NCBI GenBank assembly: GCA_031292355.1 | Contig: JARLHI010000080.1 | Coordinates: 124,001-188,000 of the forward strand | Source: Candidatus Obscuribacterales bacterium | GTDB lineage: Bacteria; Cyanobacteriota; Vampirovibrionia; Obscuribacterales; Obscuribacteraceae | Length of the DNA: 64,000 nucleotides | Direction of reading: 5' to 3' | Part shown: piece after piece, positions 33,701 through 43,193 of the stretch | Layout of the letters: each line of letters starts with the position of its first letter | Position numbering within the stretch: position 1 is the stretch's first letter | The notes under the pieces: model-generated | What the model saw: the letters and a program-made list of their open reading frames with translations, nothing else | Database searches by the model: none | What the model was told of the DNA's origin: nothing | Translations under genes and position numbers: made by a program

Positions 33701-34687
33701 ATGCCATTACGAAAGAAGTTGACGATTCTCGGCTCTGGATCTGCGGGTTTGACCGCAGCCATTTATGCCGCCCGCGCTAACCTTGAACCACTCGTTATTC
33801 AAGGTCTGCAAGCCGGCGGACAGCTGACAATCACAACCGACGTAGAAAACTTCCCGGGCTTTCCTGAAGGCATTCAGGGTCCACAGTTGATGGAAGAAAT
33901 GCATAAACAAGCTGAGCGCTTCGGCACCCAATTCATTTATGACAACGCCGAATCAATTGATTTGAGTAAAAGACCATTTCACATTCGCACCAGCGCCGAA
34001 GAAATTTATACAGACGTCCTCATTATCGGCACTGGCGCTTCAGCCAAATTGCTAGGAATGGAATCAGAAAGCAAATTGATGGGACACGGCGTATCTGCGT
34101 GTGCCACTTGTGATGGTTTCTTTTTCCGCGACAAAGAAGTTTATGTAGTCGGCGGTGGTGACACAGCTCTTGAAGAAGCAATGTTTTTGACACGCTTTGC
34201 CACCAAAGTGACAGTCATCCACAGACGCGAACAATTCCGCGCTTCAGCGATCATGATTGATAGAGCAAAACGCAATGAAAAAGTCGAATACATGCTCAAT
34301 TCAGTTCTGGAAGAAATCAATGACGTCTCCAAAGGCGAAGTAACTTCTATCAAAGTGCGCAATCTGGTCACGAATGCAGTAACAGAGCATCCAGCTGATG
34401 GTGTGTTTATCGCAATTGGCCACAAGCCAAATACCGAATTATTCGTTGGTCAACTCGATATGACAGAGGCCGGCTACATCAAAACGGACGGCGTCAAAAC
34501 AGCCATTAAAGGTGTATTTGCAGCAGGCGATGTGCAGGATGAATTGTATCGTCAGGCTATTACAGCTGCAGGAACCGGTTGCATGGCAGCATTAGAAGCG
34601 CAGTGGTTGCTTGAAGCCGAGGAAGAACAAGAAGGTCATGGTGAAGCCCCAAAAAAGCAGGTAGCTGAAGCGCTTGCTAAACAGTAA
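33701..34687 (+). CDS. trxB: Thioredoxin-disulfide reductase
   Basis: NADPH-dependent flavoenzyme that keeps thioredoxin reduced. The 328 residues show the FAD-binding GSGSAGLTAAIYAARA (11-26), the redox pair C134-A-T-C137 in GVSACATCDGFFF, NADPH-binding VVGGGDTALEEAMFLT and GVFAAGDVQDELYRQAI near the C-terminus. A 20-residue Glu/Lys/Ala tail is extra. GAGGAAGACTGA before ATG 33701 is a good ribosome site. It heads a cluster with the HDO-like gene and a glycosyltransferase, 18 and 3 nt apart. The 249 bp upstream hold its promoter; I see no gene there. Confidence 0.96.
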   Translation: MPLRKKLTILGSGSAGLTAAIYAARANLEPLVIQGLQAGGQLTITTDVENFPGFPEGIQGPQLMEEMHKQAERFGTQFIYDNAESIDLSKRPFHIRTSAEEIYTDVLIIGTGASAKLLGMESESKLMGHGVSACATCDGFFFRDKEVYVVGGGDTALEEAMFLTRFATKVTVIHRREQFRASAIMIDRAKRNEKVEYMLNSVLEEINDVSKGEVTSIKVRNLVTNAVTEHPADGVFIAIGHKPNTELFVGQLDMTEAGYIKTDGVKTAIKGVFAAGDVQDELYRQAITAAGTGCMAALEAQWLLEAEEEQEGHGEAPKKQVAEALAKQ

Positions 34688-34705
34688 GTAGCTTCCAAGA
34701 ACTCA

Positions 34706-35479
34706 GTGACACCAGCAGGCTCTATCCAACAGACTCTCCCGCAGACGCAATCGAATGACGCGGCAAATGCCGATTCGATTTTGCTTGATGTGGCTAGAAA
34801 TCATCCTTGCGCCAAGCATGACTTTTTTGAAGTTGTGCGCTCAATCAAACTGACGCCCAGACGGGCGGGAGCGCTTTTGCGTAATTATGACGCTCACGCC
34901 AGTGTGCTCAGACGTTTGCTTATAAAAGCGGCTTCCATAATGCCCGAGATGGCTGTCGGATATGTGCTGGAAAATGTGCGCACCGAATTTGGTGCAGGTA
35001 ACGTGGATGACCGCCATCAATTGCAATTGATTGACGTCGCTTTGCAAACTGGGATCACCCTTGAAGAATTTGAGAGTTATTCGATTCAACCAGGCATTAA
35101 ACGTTTTATTAAGGCTGTGACGCCATTTTATTATCCGATGCAAAAGTCGCACAAGGCGATTTTCGGAAAAAGTAATCGTGGTGCCATTTCTGCGGGTGCT
35201 ATCACAGCCACAGAAATTTTGGCGATAGAAGAATTCAAAGCCTTGCAGATTGCTTTTGAACAATTCAATCTGCAAAGTCACATCTGGTTCGATCATGTAA
35301 CGGTAGAAGTCGATCACACGGAAGAATCACTGGCACTTGCTACTTATTTTATGCAGGCCAACCCTAACTACAATTCTTCTGAAAATCATACGAACGCTGT
35401 CATGCTCGGTTTAAATGGAGTGCTGGACGCAAATGTAGCGCTCTATGATGGCCTTCTTGAAGCACTGCGCAATCATTGA
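34706..35479 (+). CDS. Haem-oxygenase-fold (HDO-like) putative di-metal protein
   Basis: 257 residues, all-helical in pattern. Candidate metal ligands are placed as in haem-oxygenase-like di-iron oxidases/oxygenases (TenA/CADD/SznF-related): E94 and H104 (VRTEFGAGNVDDRHQLQL), E170 (ITATEILAIEEF), H197, and D203-H204 in DHVTVEVDHTEESLALA. This is a family-level inference; substrate unknown and no known biosynthetic cluster is present. GTG 34706 lies 18 nt after trxB, and the glycosyltransferase gene starts 3 nt after its stop, so it is embedded in a redox/glycan operon. TrxB might supply electrons, but that is speculation. Confidence 0.62.
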   Translation: MTPAGSIQQTLPQTQSNDAANADSILLDVARNHPCAKHDFFEVVRSIKLTPRRAGALLRNYDAHASVLRRLLIKAASIMPEMAVGYVLENVRTEFGAGNVDDRHQLQLIDVALQTGITLEEFESYSIQPGIKRFIKAVTPFYYPMQKSHKAIFGKSNRGAISAGAITATEILAIEEFKALQIAFEQFNLQSHIWFDHVTVEVDHTEESLALATYFMQANPNYNSSENHTNAVMLGLNGVLDANVALYDGLLEALRNH

Positions 35480-35482
35480 AGT

Positions 35483-36658
35483 ATGGCAAATCAGGGCACT
35501 GAAACTGACGCTCGCGCCCTGAACATAGCCATGGTCGTGCGAGCCTTCTCTGAAAAAGGAGGGCTCGAACTTTATGCTCACCGCACAATTGAAGGATTGC
35601 TTGAAAGAGGACACAACGTCACAGTTGTCTGCGAAGAGTCCGACTCCAACCTTACGCACCGGAACTTAAAAGTTTCCTTTTTTGAAAGAGCAAACAAGAA
35701 AGACCGCAAAGCAGTACGGATCAAGCATCACTTTGAAGCCGCCACAAAAGCTGTCAAAGAACTCGGACCTTTCGACATCATCCATTCACAGCATCTGCCC
35801 ATGCAGGGACACAATGTGGCGAGTTTCCATAATCACACCGCCAACCGCCTAGGCACGGTCGGTCAGACCTGGGAAAAACTGCTTTCAAATTTGAAAATGC
35901 TTTATTCGACCGCTTATAAGAGACGCTTTGAACAAGACAGGATTTTGTGTGAGGCCAAGGTTTTAGTCTTTCCCTCAAAAGTGATGCAGGATGATTTCCG
36001 AGCAGTTTATTCACTCGATCAAAATCATAGGCAAACATCATATGTGGTGGCTTATCCTGGCGCCAATTTTCCTAAAATTGAGGATAAAAATGCAGCACCG
36101 TCTGAAAGTAATACGGCCCAAAAGCCTGTTACTTTCCTATTCGTGGGCAAAGGCTTCCGCAAAAAAGGGCTGGACATACTATTTGCTGCCTGCAAAATCT
36201 TAAAAGCAAATGGCACACCATATCGATTGATAATCGCCGGACTTTCGCAGAAGCCAGTCGATGGACTACGTTTGCAGACTCTTGGTATAACCGACAAAGT
36301 AGAATACCTGGGATTCCGCAAAGATATGGAGAATGTATTTGCGCAGGCTCAAGTAGTTGTTTTACCTTCGCGCATTGAACCATTTGGAATGGCGCCGGTG
36401 CAAGGTATGCTCGAGGGTCTGGTACCGATAGTCAGTGCAGTAACAGGAGTCTCTGAAGTGCTCACTGACGGTCATGATAGTTTGATTTTGAAAAATCACC
36501 TTGACGCAAAAGAGCTGAGCAGCTTAATGACAACTTTAATTAAAGATGCTGAATTGCGCGAGTCTATGTCTCAAAATGCTCGAAAAACGGCATCTGCATT
36601 GACATGGGATAAAACAGTCGAATCGACATTAGCCGGCTACCGGAAAATAATGTTCTAG
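35483..36658 (+). CDS. Glycosyltransferase family 4 (WaaG-like)
   Basis: 391-residue GT-B retaining transferase. N-terminal acceptor loop FSEKGGLELYAHRTIEGLLERGHNV (about 24-48), C-terminal donor domain with FLFVGKGFRKKGLDILFAACK, VEYLGFRKDMENVFAQAQVVVLPSRIEPFGMAPVQGMLEG (the E-x7-E nucleotide-sugar motif). It resembles the LPS core transferase WaaG and hexosyltransferases. ATG 35483 is 3 nt after the HDO-like gene. Together with the other two glycosyltransferases it points to cell-surface glycan assembly. Confidence 0.9.
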   Translation: MANQGTETDARALNIAMVVRAFSEKGGLELYAHRTIEGLLERGHNVTVVCEESDSNLTHRNLKVSFFERANKKDRKAVRIKHHFEAATKAVKELGPFDIIHSQHLPMQGHNVASFHNHTANRLGTVGQTWEKLLSNLKMLYSTAYKRRFEQDRILCEAKVLVFPSKVMQDDFRAVYSLDQNHRQTSYVVAYPGANFPKIEDKNAAPSESNTAQKPVTFLFVGKGFRKKGLDILFAACKILKANGTPYRLIIAGLSQKPVDGLRLQTLGITDKVEYLGFRKDMENVFAQAQVVVLPSRIEPFGMAPVQGMLEGLVPIVSAVTGVSEVLTDGHDSLILKNHLDAKELSSLMTTLIKDAELRESMSQNARKTASALTWDKTVESTLAGYRKIMF

Positions 36659-36662
36659 AGCG

Positions 36663-37289
36663 CTAGCGCATTTTGAGCGCACCAGAACTAACCACCCACC
36701 AAATCGCAACGCCTAAAATGAGCAGCCCCAAAAGCTCCATTCGCCTTTGCCAGTCACCTGCGTCGTCAGGAGCTACTTTGAAATCGATTAAGGCCATATT
36801 TGGATTGGCTGGGTCATATCTGACAACATGCTGCGAGCCTTCGGCATAATCGCTCGCCATTTTTTCTTCGGTCGTTTTTGAGTATGTGAGAAAACTTGGC
36901 GTCCCCCACTCAGCAGGCGGCAGTTGACCCTGTTTATGAGGATAATCTAGAAACTTATCCTGCTGTGCAAAATGCGAAACTCCGTCGACGACATACTTAT
37001 AACGCACTCTCACTTTATATTCTTCATGCCCGTGTATTTTGCCGTCCGAAACATAAACTGGAGCAATTGAGAATTCACCAACTTGGGCGGCAACCGGTAC
37101 CCACTTTTTTGCTTGCTCAATCGGTTGACGATCGACAAAATGTAGAAATTCTTCGCGAATGAACGCGCTGGTTAAAAGCAAATACAAGAGTCCCCAAATG
37201 AAGCCATACACAACTGGGTTGAGCAAGCCTACGTTTCTAGGGTCGTAATCCTTCAGCGCCATCGATTTTACTCTGCTTTTCAGTCGCAT
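36663..37289 (-). CDS. DUF3592-type membrane protein
   Basis: Protein with one membrane segment near the N-terminus (GFIWGLLYLLLTSAFI), an extracytoplasmic beta-rich domain (VRVRYKYVVDGVSHF..., VVRYDPANPNMALID) and a second segment near the C-terminus (LLGLLILGVAIWWVVSSGAL). The YDPxNPxxA motif is characteristic of DUF3592. Function unknown. The start is uncertain: ATG 37289 is given, but ATG 37262 (MALKDYDP) would give 199 residues and TTG 37304 a longer form. It converges on the glycosyltransferase gene with 4 bp between stops. Confidence 0.78.
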   Translation of the reverse strand: MRLKSRVKSMALKDYDPRNVGLLNPVVYGFIWGLLYLLLTSAFIREEFLHFVDRQPIEQAKKWVPVAAQVGEFSIAPVYVSDGKIHGHEEYKVRVRYKYVVDGVSHFAQQDKFLDYPHKQGQLPPAEWGTPSFLTYSKTTEEKMASDYAEGSQHVVRYDPANPNMALIDFKVAPDDAGDWQRRMELLGLLILGVAIWWVVSSGALKMR

Positions 37290-37456
37290 TATTCTAACCA
37301 ACAAAACAGAATGTTTGGTAGTTTGAAAAAGTTTGGTCGATCTTTGAACTTTCCTGGTGTCTGCAACGTATTAATAGTTGGGTAGATGAATCCTAAGAGT
37401 GTTATTCATTCGTTCCAAGTGAATTCACCTAAAGCAGAAAGCAGGGAGTGTGCAAA

Positions 37457-37993
37457 ATGTCCAAGCGTAAGTCTCATAACAAAGCTGTGATCACAAAAGG
37501 AGTGGCGATCGCCGCTTTGATATTTGCAGCAGGCAGTGCCATGACAGAAGTCCATGCGCAAAATCGTTTACCAGCACCTGATTCCAATTCGCTAGCACAA
37601 GGCAATGGCGGCGGTAATGGCGGCGGTCAAGCTGGTGGTGGTAATGGACAAGCAGGTGGAGGCTTTGGTGGACGTGGCGGAGGCGGCGGTGGAGGCAATG
37701 ACGCAGAACGAGAGGCTCGCAGAGCAAAATTGAGAGCTCGTTTTGATGCCAATGGTGACGGTCAACTGGATGATAAAGAGCGCGCAGCCTTGGAATCCTT
37801 TATGCAACAACGCAGAGCTGCTCGTGAAGCCGGTGGACAGGGCGGCGGACAAGGTCAAGGGTTTGGTGGCGGAGGCGCTCTTAGACGACGCTTCGGCGGC
37901 GGCGGCGGTGGTGGGCAAGGCGGTGGTGGTGGTGGCCAACCAAACGGCGGCGGCGCTGGCGCAGGGAACGGCGGCACTGCAACGACACCCTAA
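37457..37993 (+). CDS. Secreted Gly-rich protein with single EF-hand
   Basis: 178 residues from ATG 37457 (GGGAG 8 nt upstream; GTG 37448 is less likely). Sec signal peptide (about 1-34, cleaved near EVHAQ), Gly-rich low complexity, then a canonical EF-hand loop D97-A-N-G-D-G-Q-L-D-D-K-E108 within a charged helical core, then a second Gly/Gln-rich tail. The loop has acidic or amide ligands at positions 1, 3, 5 and 12, so Ca2+ binding is likely. It is a probable extracytoplasmic calcium-binding or surface protein. Its own terminator follows. No named family recognised. Confidence 0.8.
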   Translation: MSKRKSHNKAVITKGVAIAALIFAAGSAMTEVHAQNRLPAPDSNSLAQGNGGGNGGGQAGGGNGQAGGGFGGRGGGGGGGNDAEREARRAKLRARFDANGDGQLDDKERAALESFMQQRRAAREAGGQGGGQGQGFGGGGALRRRFGGGGGGGQGGGGGGQPNGGGAGAGNGGTATTP

Positions 37994-38026
37994 AAGCTCA
38001 TTTTGAACCAGCAGATTTAACTCAAT

Positions 38027-38056
38027 AGGCCGGTCATATGACCGGTCTGCTTGATT
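38027..38056 (+). terminator. Hairpin terminator after the EF-hand gene
   Basis: Core palindrome CCGGTCATATGACCGG (38030-38045) extends to 38027-38048 with one G-U pair. A modest T-rich stretch follows (TTGATTTGTTT). Likely terminator, 33 nt after the stop. Confidence 0.65.
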
Positions 38057-38240
38057 TGTTTAAAAGTCGTTCATTGGACTTTCCAAGCACACGTCAATTA
38101 CTAAAGAGCCCATAACATCGCCTTGAGTGAGACGTCCTTGCACTAAATTTGCACACTTTGTCGCCCACTTTGCTGTAGATTCCTACTATTAAGGGTTTGC
38201 GAACCAAAGAGCAAGATTTGCTCTTGTTTCAGAATTCTCG

Positions 38241-39980
38241 ATGCTTATTTTACGAGCAACTATGGCAACAACTGGTTCTACTTCTTTAGAGCGCACAGAA
38301 AATCGCCGGCACAAGAATGTGTTGGTAGCATGCTGTACTTTTTTCACGTTTTGTAGTGGCACCCTTTCAGCTCTAGCCGAAAGCTCAGCCCTCTCTGGCC
38401 TCGGCGAGCCAGCAAGTCCAGGCAGCCTGGCTAATCCCTCTCGTTTAAGTCCGCAAAGCGACAATGTACAGTCTGCCGGTCAACCGCCGTCGGCTCTCAC
38501 CACCGCTCCGATTTCCCTGCCATCTCAAGATCTGACGGCTCCATCAGCGGGCATTGATTTAAGAGGCTATGCGCGACCAGAGGGAGAAACAAAAACTCCC
38601 CTGATACTTCATCAGGCAGTTGAAAAAAGCAATATCGATGGTCACGGTCTGACATTGAAACAAGCCGTCGACTATGCTGAACAAAATTATCCAAATATAT
38701 TGAAAGCTCAAGCGCAGGTCAATGCGTCGCGCCAGGGCGTTCACCTGCAGAAGTTGAATGAGTATCTGCCTGATAGTCTTTTTCAATTTCAGGAAATCAT
38801 GGCCAGTCATAATAAGCTCAACGAGGTCTTTTTCGGCAGTCCTGTTTTTGCTGGTATCACAGGAACTGCCTTTCCAAACGTCAACATGGAACCAATGTTC
38901 TCGAGCGGTGCTGGTGTCAGTTTGGACTGGGCCCCTATCGATTTTGGTTTGCACAAAGCGCGCATTAATATGTCTAAAGCGCAATACAAACAAACGCAAA
39001 TGCAGTACGGCTCGACCCAATTAGACGTAGGTCTCAGCACTGCTGGCGCTTTCTTGGACACCGTGGTGGCATACGAACAAGTAAAAGCAGCGCAACAAAA
39101 TATGTTGTCGTTCAAGCAGTTTAGCGACGTGGTTCACGCACAAGTCGGTGCAGATTTAAAACCGGGCGCTGACGCTTCGCTTGCTGACGCTCAATATGCA
39201 AACGCGCGTAATGATCTCATTCGCGCGACACTGGCTAAAGACATTGCAATTGCCAATCTAGCTAATACTCTTGGTCTTGGCGGACAACCAGTGATGATCA
39301 ACGAAACGGGTATTGTCGACGTAGACGAACCTGCGCAGATTCAACAAGCACAGCCAATTTTCGATAACGTGCCTATATTGCAGGCTGCTGGTGCCGCGCT
39401 CCAGGTGCAAGTGGCGCAAAAGAAAATTCTGGACAAAGAATATTTTCCCGTTTTTCATTTTCTCGCAGGTTTTAATGTCAGAGGTTCTGGACTGAGCAAC
39501 CTCAATGGTCGCCCTACCAGCGCGCAGGGCAGCGGGACACTACCAGCGGTACCAAACTATCAAGCGGCTCTGATCATCAACTGGAATTTTCTGGACATTT
39601 ATCGCATCAGAGCGCAAAAGAAGGTTCAAATTCAACGCATCAGCGAACAGCAGCAGGAATACAATCTAATCCTGCAGAGTTTACGCACGCAAGATGTTCA
39701 GTCTCGAGCCAGAGTCAAAGCCGCGCTGGCTCTGGCCGAAAATATGCCAATCCAAACTCATGCCGCACAAGTGGCGGTCAGTCAGTCTGAAGCTCGGTAT
39801 AAAACAGGATTAGGCTCAGTCGCCCAGGTTGCTGAAGCCAATCAGACCCTTGCTAATTCTCGCGTACAAGAAGCCATGGCCAAAGTTGGTGTATGGCGAG
39901 CACTGTTAGCAGTGGCATCAGTGCACGGCGATCTTAAGCCATTTCTGGCTGAAATTGACCGCGTTCAAAGAGGTATGTAA
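38241..39980 (+). CDS. TolC-family outer-membrane channel of an RND pump
   Basis: Outer-membrane efflux tunnel. 579 residues: basic N-terminus and signal peptide (LVACCTFFTFCSG...SALA), a Ser/Pro-rich linker, then two helical TolC domains beginning LTLKQAVDYAEQNYPNILKAQAQV, with the GLGSVAQVAEANQTLANSRVQEAMA helix near the C-terminus. It is longer than E. coli TolC (493) mainly through the linker. The RND permease gene starts 3 nt after its stop. ATG 38241 is used; ATG 38262 is possible. Confidence 0.9.
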   Translation: MLILRATMATTGSTSLERTENRRHKNVLVACCTFFTFCSGTLSALAESSALSGLGEPASPGSLANPSRLSPQSDNVQSAGQPPSALTTAPISLPSQDLTAPSAGIDLRGYARPEGETKTPLILHQAVEKSNIDGHGLTLKQAVDYAEQNYPNILKAQAQVNASRQGVHLQKLNEYLPDSLFQFQEIMASHNKLNEVFFGSPVFAGITGTAFPNVNMEPMFSSGAGVSLDWAPIDFGLHKARINMSKAQYKQTQMQYGSTQLDVGLSTAGAFLDTVVAYEQVKAAQQNMLSFKQFSDVVHAQVGADLKPGADASLADAQYANARNDLIRATLAKDIAIANLANTLGLGGQPVMINETGIVDVDEPAQIQQAQPIFDNVPILQAAGAALQVQVAQKKILDKEYFPVFHFLAGFNVRGSGLSNLNGRPTSAQGSGTLPAVPNYQAALIINWNFLDIYRIRAQKKVQIQRISEQQQEYNLILQSLRTQDVQSRARVKAALALAENMPIQTHAAQVAVSQSEARYKTGLGSVAQVAEANQTLANSRVQEAMAKVGVWRALLAVASVHGDLKPFLAEIDRVQRGM

Positions 39981-39983
39981 CAG

Positions 39984-42900
39984 ATGGGTCTGATTCGCCT
40001 GGCTATGGGTCGCCCCGTCACAATTATCGTCATTGTGGCTGCTGTTGTTCTATTTTCCATGGTCGCCATGACCAGAATGAAAGTCGACATTTTTCCGCAA
40101 ATAAACCTGCCCAGAGTGACAGTCATTCAGCCATACGGCGGCATGGACCCGGCACAAATGGAAGGTTACATGGTGACCTTTTACGAGCAACACTTTTTCT
40201 ATATAAGTGGTGTTGACCACGTTGCCTCGAAAACAATCCAGGGCGCGTCGGTCATGGATGTATATTTCAGACCTGACGCAGACATGTCTGACGCCATGGC
40301 TCAAGTCGTTGCCCAGGTTGAAAGATCGCGTGCATACATGCCACCAGGAACAGTTACACCCTTTATTTTGCGCTATGACGTAGGTAATGTGCCGGTCGGT
40401 TACCTGGTTTTCTCTAGCCCGACGCGCAGTCTGGGCGAAATCCAAGATCTTGTCTATGCCAGAATCCGACCAATCGTTTCAACTACACCTGGTGTGTCTA
40501 CTCCACCTCCCTTTGGCGGCAATCAGCGTTCCATCGTCATAACAGTCGATGCCAGTAAACTGAGTCAATATCATCTTTCTATAGACGACATCGTTGGCTC
40601 AATCAATACCGGCAACGTCATCATTCCCTCCGGTGTGGTGCGAACCGGTAGCTTGCAACGCATGGCCAAAATCAATTCAGTAGTTACTGATATTCAGGAG
40701 CTCGGTGATTTGCCCATCAAAGGCCAAAGCGGCCCAGCCGTTTATCTACACGACATCGGCAAAGTCGAAGACACGACCGATATTTTGACCGGGTACGCCC
40801 TGGTCAACGGTCGTCGGACGATTTACATGGCGATTTCCAAACAAGCGAGTGCATCCACTCTCACTGTGGTTAATGGTGTCAAAAAACAAATTCCTTACAT
40901 GCAATCACTCTTGCCCGAAGACATCAAATGCAGTTTCGATTTTGACCAGTCTGTCTATGTCACTGAGGCGCTTTCAGGGTTATTGATGGAAGGCGGCATT
41001 GGTGCCTTACTAACAGGAGGAGTCGTTCTTCTATTTTTGCAAGATTTAAAAAGTTCACTGATTGTAGTGCTCAACATCCCCTTTGCGCTTCTAGCGGCTG
41101 TGGTCGGTCTGTGGTTGACAGGCCAATCTATCAACATAATGACCCTGAGTGGATTGTCTCTTGCTGTGGGAATTCTGGTGGACGAAGCCACTGTGACCAT
41201 CGAGAATATTCACAGCCACTTGGCCCAAGGAACTGAATTACTTAAATCGATTTACGACGCGTCATTAGAAGTTGTGATACCGCGATTGCTCGCCATGTTG
41301 TCTGTGGTATCGGTATTTACGCCATCCTTTTTCATGGTCGGTGCGACGCAGTCTCTGTTTGTGCCTCTATCTCTAGCGGTTGGTCTAGCAATGTTCGCTA
41401 GCTATTTGCTATCGGGCACATTCGTTCCAGTAATGAGCGCATGGCTCTTAAAAGCTCATCCAAAACCAGAAGGTGTTCACGATGAGATCCACAACGGACA
41501 CCACAAACCAGCTCATAACGAAGAAAAAGGTTTGATGGGCGCAATTCGAAAAAAATATCAAAGAGTCTTAATTCGAATTATGCCATTCCGAATCGTCTCC
41601 ATTATCATCTTTGCCTTAGCTGGCATGACAACATTTTTGATCTACCCAATGCTTGGCAGCGAAATCTTCCCTGCAGGCAATCCCAAAGGCTTTCAACTGA
41701 GGTTGAAAGCACCAACCGGAACGCGCTTCGAACAAACCGAAGTAATTGCCAAAAAAGCTCTGGACATAATCTCTGAGGATGTAGGCGCAGACAATGTCGA
41801 AGTGTCCGTAGGTTATGTAGGCGTTCAACCACCAAGCTATGCGGTCAGTTGCGCTTATATGTGGACGAGCGGTCCACAAGAAGCAATTTTGATGGTTTCT
41901 TTTAAAGAGAAAGCGAAAGTGCAAATCAAAGCGCTCGAAGAAAAATTGCGCCAACAATTTAAAGACAAACTAGACAACGTCGACATCACTTTTGAAGCAG
42001 GAGACATCGTCAACAAAGTAATGAACTTTGGCTCTCCGACTCCGTTGCAAGTCGACATTGACGGTCCAAATTTTGATCGCGACCAGGAATATGCAGCCCG
42101 CCTAACTGAAGCAATGAAGAAAATCAGCTATCTGCGGGATATCACAATAATTCAGCCGCTGGACTACCCAACTCTCAATGTTAAAGTCGACAGAGTAAGG
42201 GCAGGACAATTGGGAGTGACCGTCCATGACGTTGGTAAGGCCTTGATTGCAGCCACCTACTCCAGCCGCTTCGTCACACCAATTTACTGGGCCGATCCCA
42301 AGAGCGGTCTTTCTTATCAGGTGCAGGTTGAAGTTCCGCAAGGTGACATCAATTCGCTGCGCACAGTCGGTAATATCCCCATAAAAACAGGTAGTTTTTC
42401 TGGTCCTTTCGTTAGAGATGTGGCGTCTACCAATTTCGGCAGCATGCCTGGCGAATACGATCACTACAATATGCGGCGAATGATTAGCATTTCGGCGAAC
42501 CTATCTGGTGACGACTTAGGCAAAGCGGCGAGATTGGTACAACAGACGATCAAAGACCTGGGCGCGCCTCCAAGAGGTATTAAAGTGACCATTCGCGGTC
42601 AGGTACCGACAATGAAAGAAACTTTCGATGCTTTGATCCTCGGAGTTGGCTTTGCAATCGTCGCAATTTTCCTGCTGTTGGTTGGCTTCTTCCAGTCAGT
42701 CAGACTTTCGCTGATCATCATCTCGGTCATCCCTGCCATTATGTTTGGTGCAATCTCCGCACTTGCCCTGACTAACACCACCGTCAACGTGCAATCATTC
42801 ATGGGCGCAATTATGGCAATAGGCGTGGGAGTAGCCAATTCAATTCTTGTCGTGGTTTTTGCTGAGGAGCGTCGCATGTTTGGACTGTCAGCGAAAACAG

Positions 42901-43193
42901 CAGCCATCACAGGCGCCGCCGCACGCTTAAGACCGGTGCTGATGACCAGTATTGCCATGATTGCTGGCATGGTGCCGATGGCCCTTGGTATGAGCGAAGG
43001 CGGCGACCGCACGGCTCCGCTTGGGAGAGCAGTTATTGGCGGATTGCTGGTATCGACGACAGCCGTTCTTTTGATTTTGCCTCAAATATATGCCTTAGTG
43101 CAAAAGAAGGCTTCGCGCCGCGGAGCCTCGGTCCTACCCGAGGATAATATTGAGAATACAGTGTCACCGTTGCCTGTTGGAGTTAATCGATGA
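39984..43193 (+). CDS. RND efflux permease with atypical proton-relay residues
   Basis: Inner-membrane proton-driven pump of the AcrB/CusA superfamily, 1069 residues with 12 membrane segments and two large periplasmic loops. The segment-4 motif reads AVGILVDEATVTIEN, so the usual Asp-Asp pair is D400-E401. In segment 10 the motif reads GVGVANSILVVVFAEERR: the lysine expected just before Asn (AcrB K940) is Ala951. It is therefore neither a standard HAE1 nor HME pump. It overlaps the adaptor gene by 4 bp. The order channel-permease-adaptor makes a complete tripartite exporter; substrate unknown. Confidence 0.92.
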   Translation: MGLIRLAMGRPVTIIVIVAAVVLFSMVAMTRMKVDIFPQINLPRVTVIQPYGGMDPAQMEGYMVTFYEQHFFYISGVDHVASKTIQGASVMDVYFRPDADMSDAMAQVVAQVERSRAYMPPGTVTPFILRYDVGNVPVGYLVFSSPTRSLGEIQDLVYARIRPIVSTTPGVSTPPPFGGNQRSIVITVDASKLSQYHLSIDDIVGSINTGNVIIPSGVVRTGSLQRMAKINSVVTDIQELGDLPIKGQSGPAVYLHDIGKVEDTTDILTGYALVNGRRTIYMAISKQASASTLTVVNGVKKQIPYMQSLLPEDIKCSFDFDQSVYVTEALSGLLMEGGIGALLTGGVVLLFLQDLKSSLIVVLNIPFALLAAVVGLWLTGQSINIMTLSGLSLAVGILVDEATVTIENIHSHLAQGTELLKSIYDASLEVVIPRLLAMLSVVSVFTPSFFMVGATQSLFVPLSLAVGLAMFASYLLSGTFVPVMSAWLLKAHPKPEGVHDEIHNGHHKPAHNEEKGLMGAIRKKYQRVLIRIMPFRIVSIIIFALAGMTTFLIYPMLGSEIFPAGNPKGFQLRLKAPTGTRFEQTEVIAKKALDIISEDVGADNVEVSVGYVGVQPPSYAVSCAYMWTSGPQEAILMVSFKEKAKVQIKALEEKLRQQFKDKLDNVDITFEAGDIVNKVMNFGSPTPLQVDIDGPNFDRDQEYAARLTEAMKKISYLRDITIIQPLDYPTLNVKVDRVRAGQLGVTVHDVGKALIAATYSSRFVTPIYWADPKSGLSYQVQVEVPQGDINSLRTVGNIPIKTGSFSGPFVRDVASTNFGSMPGEYDHYNMRRMISISANLSGDDLGKAARLVQQTIKDLGAPPRGIKVTIRGQVPTMKETFDALILGVGFAIVAIFLLLVGFFQSVRLSLIIISVIPAIMFGAISALALTNTTVNVQSFMGAIMAIGVGVANSILVVVFAEERRMFGLSAKTAAITGAAARLRPVLMTSIAMIAGMVPMALGMSEGGDRTAPLGRAVIGGLLVSTTAVLLILPQIYALVQKKASRRGASVLPEDNIENTVSPLPVGVNR

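Noticed and set aside
15137..37515. GCGATCGC octamers (about 15138, 15259 and 37507) like cyanobacterial HIP1
   Set aside because: Only about three copies in 64 kb, close to chance for an 8-mer; no enrichment.
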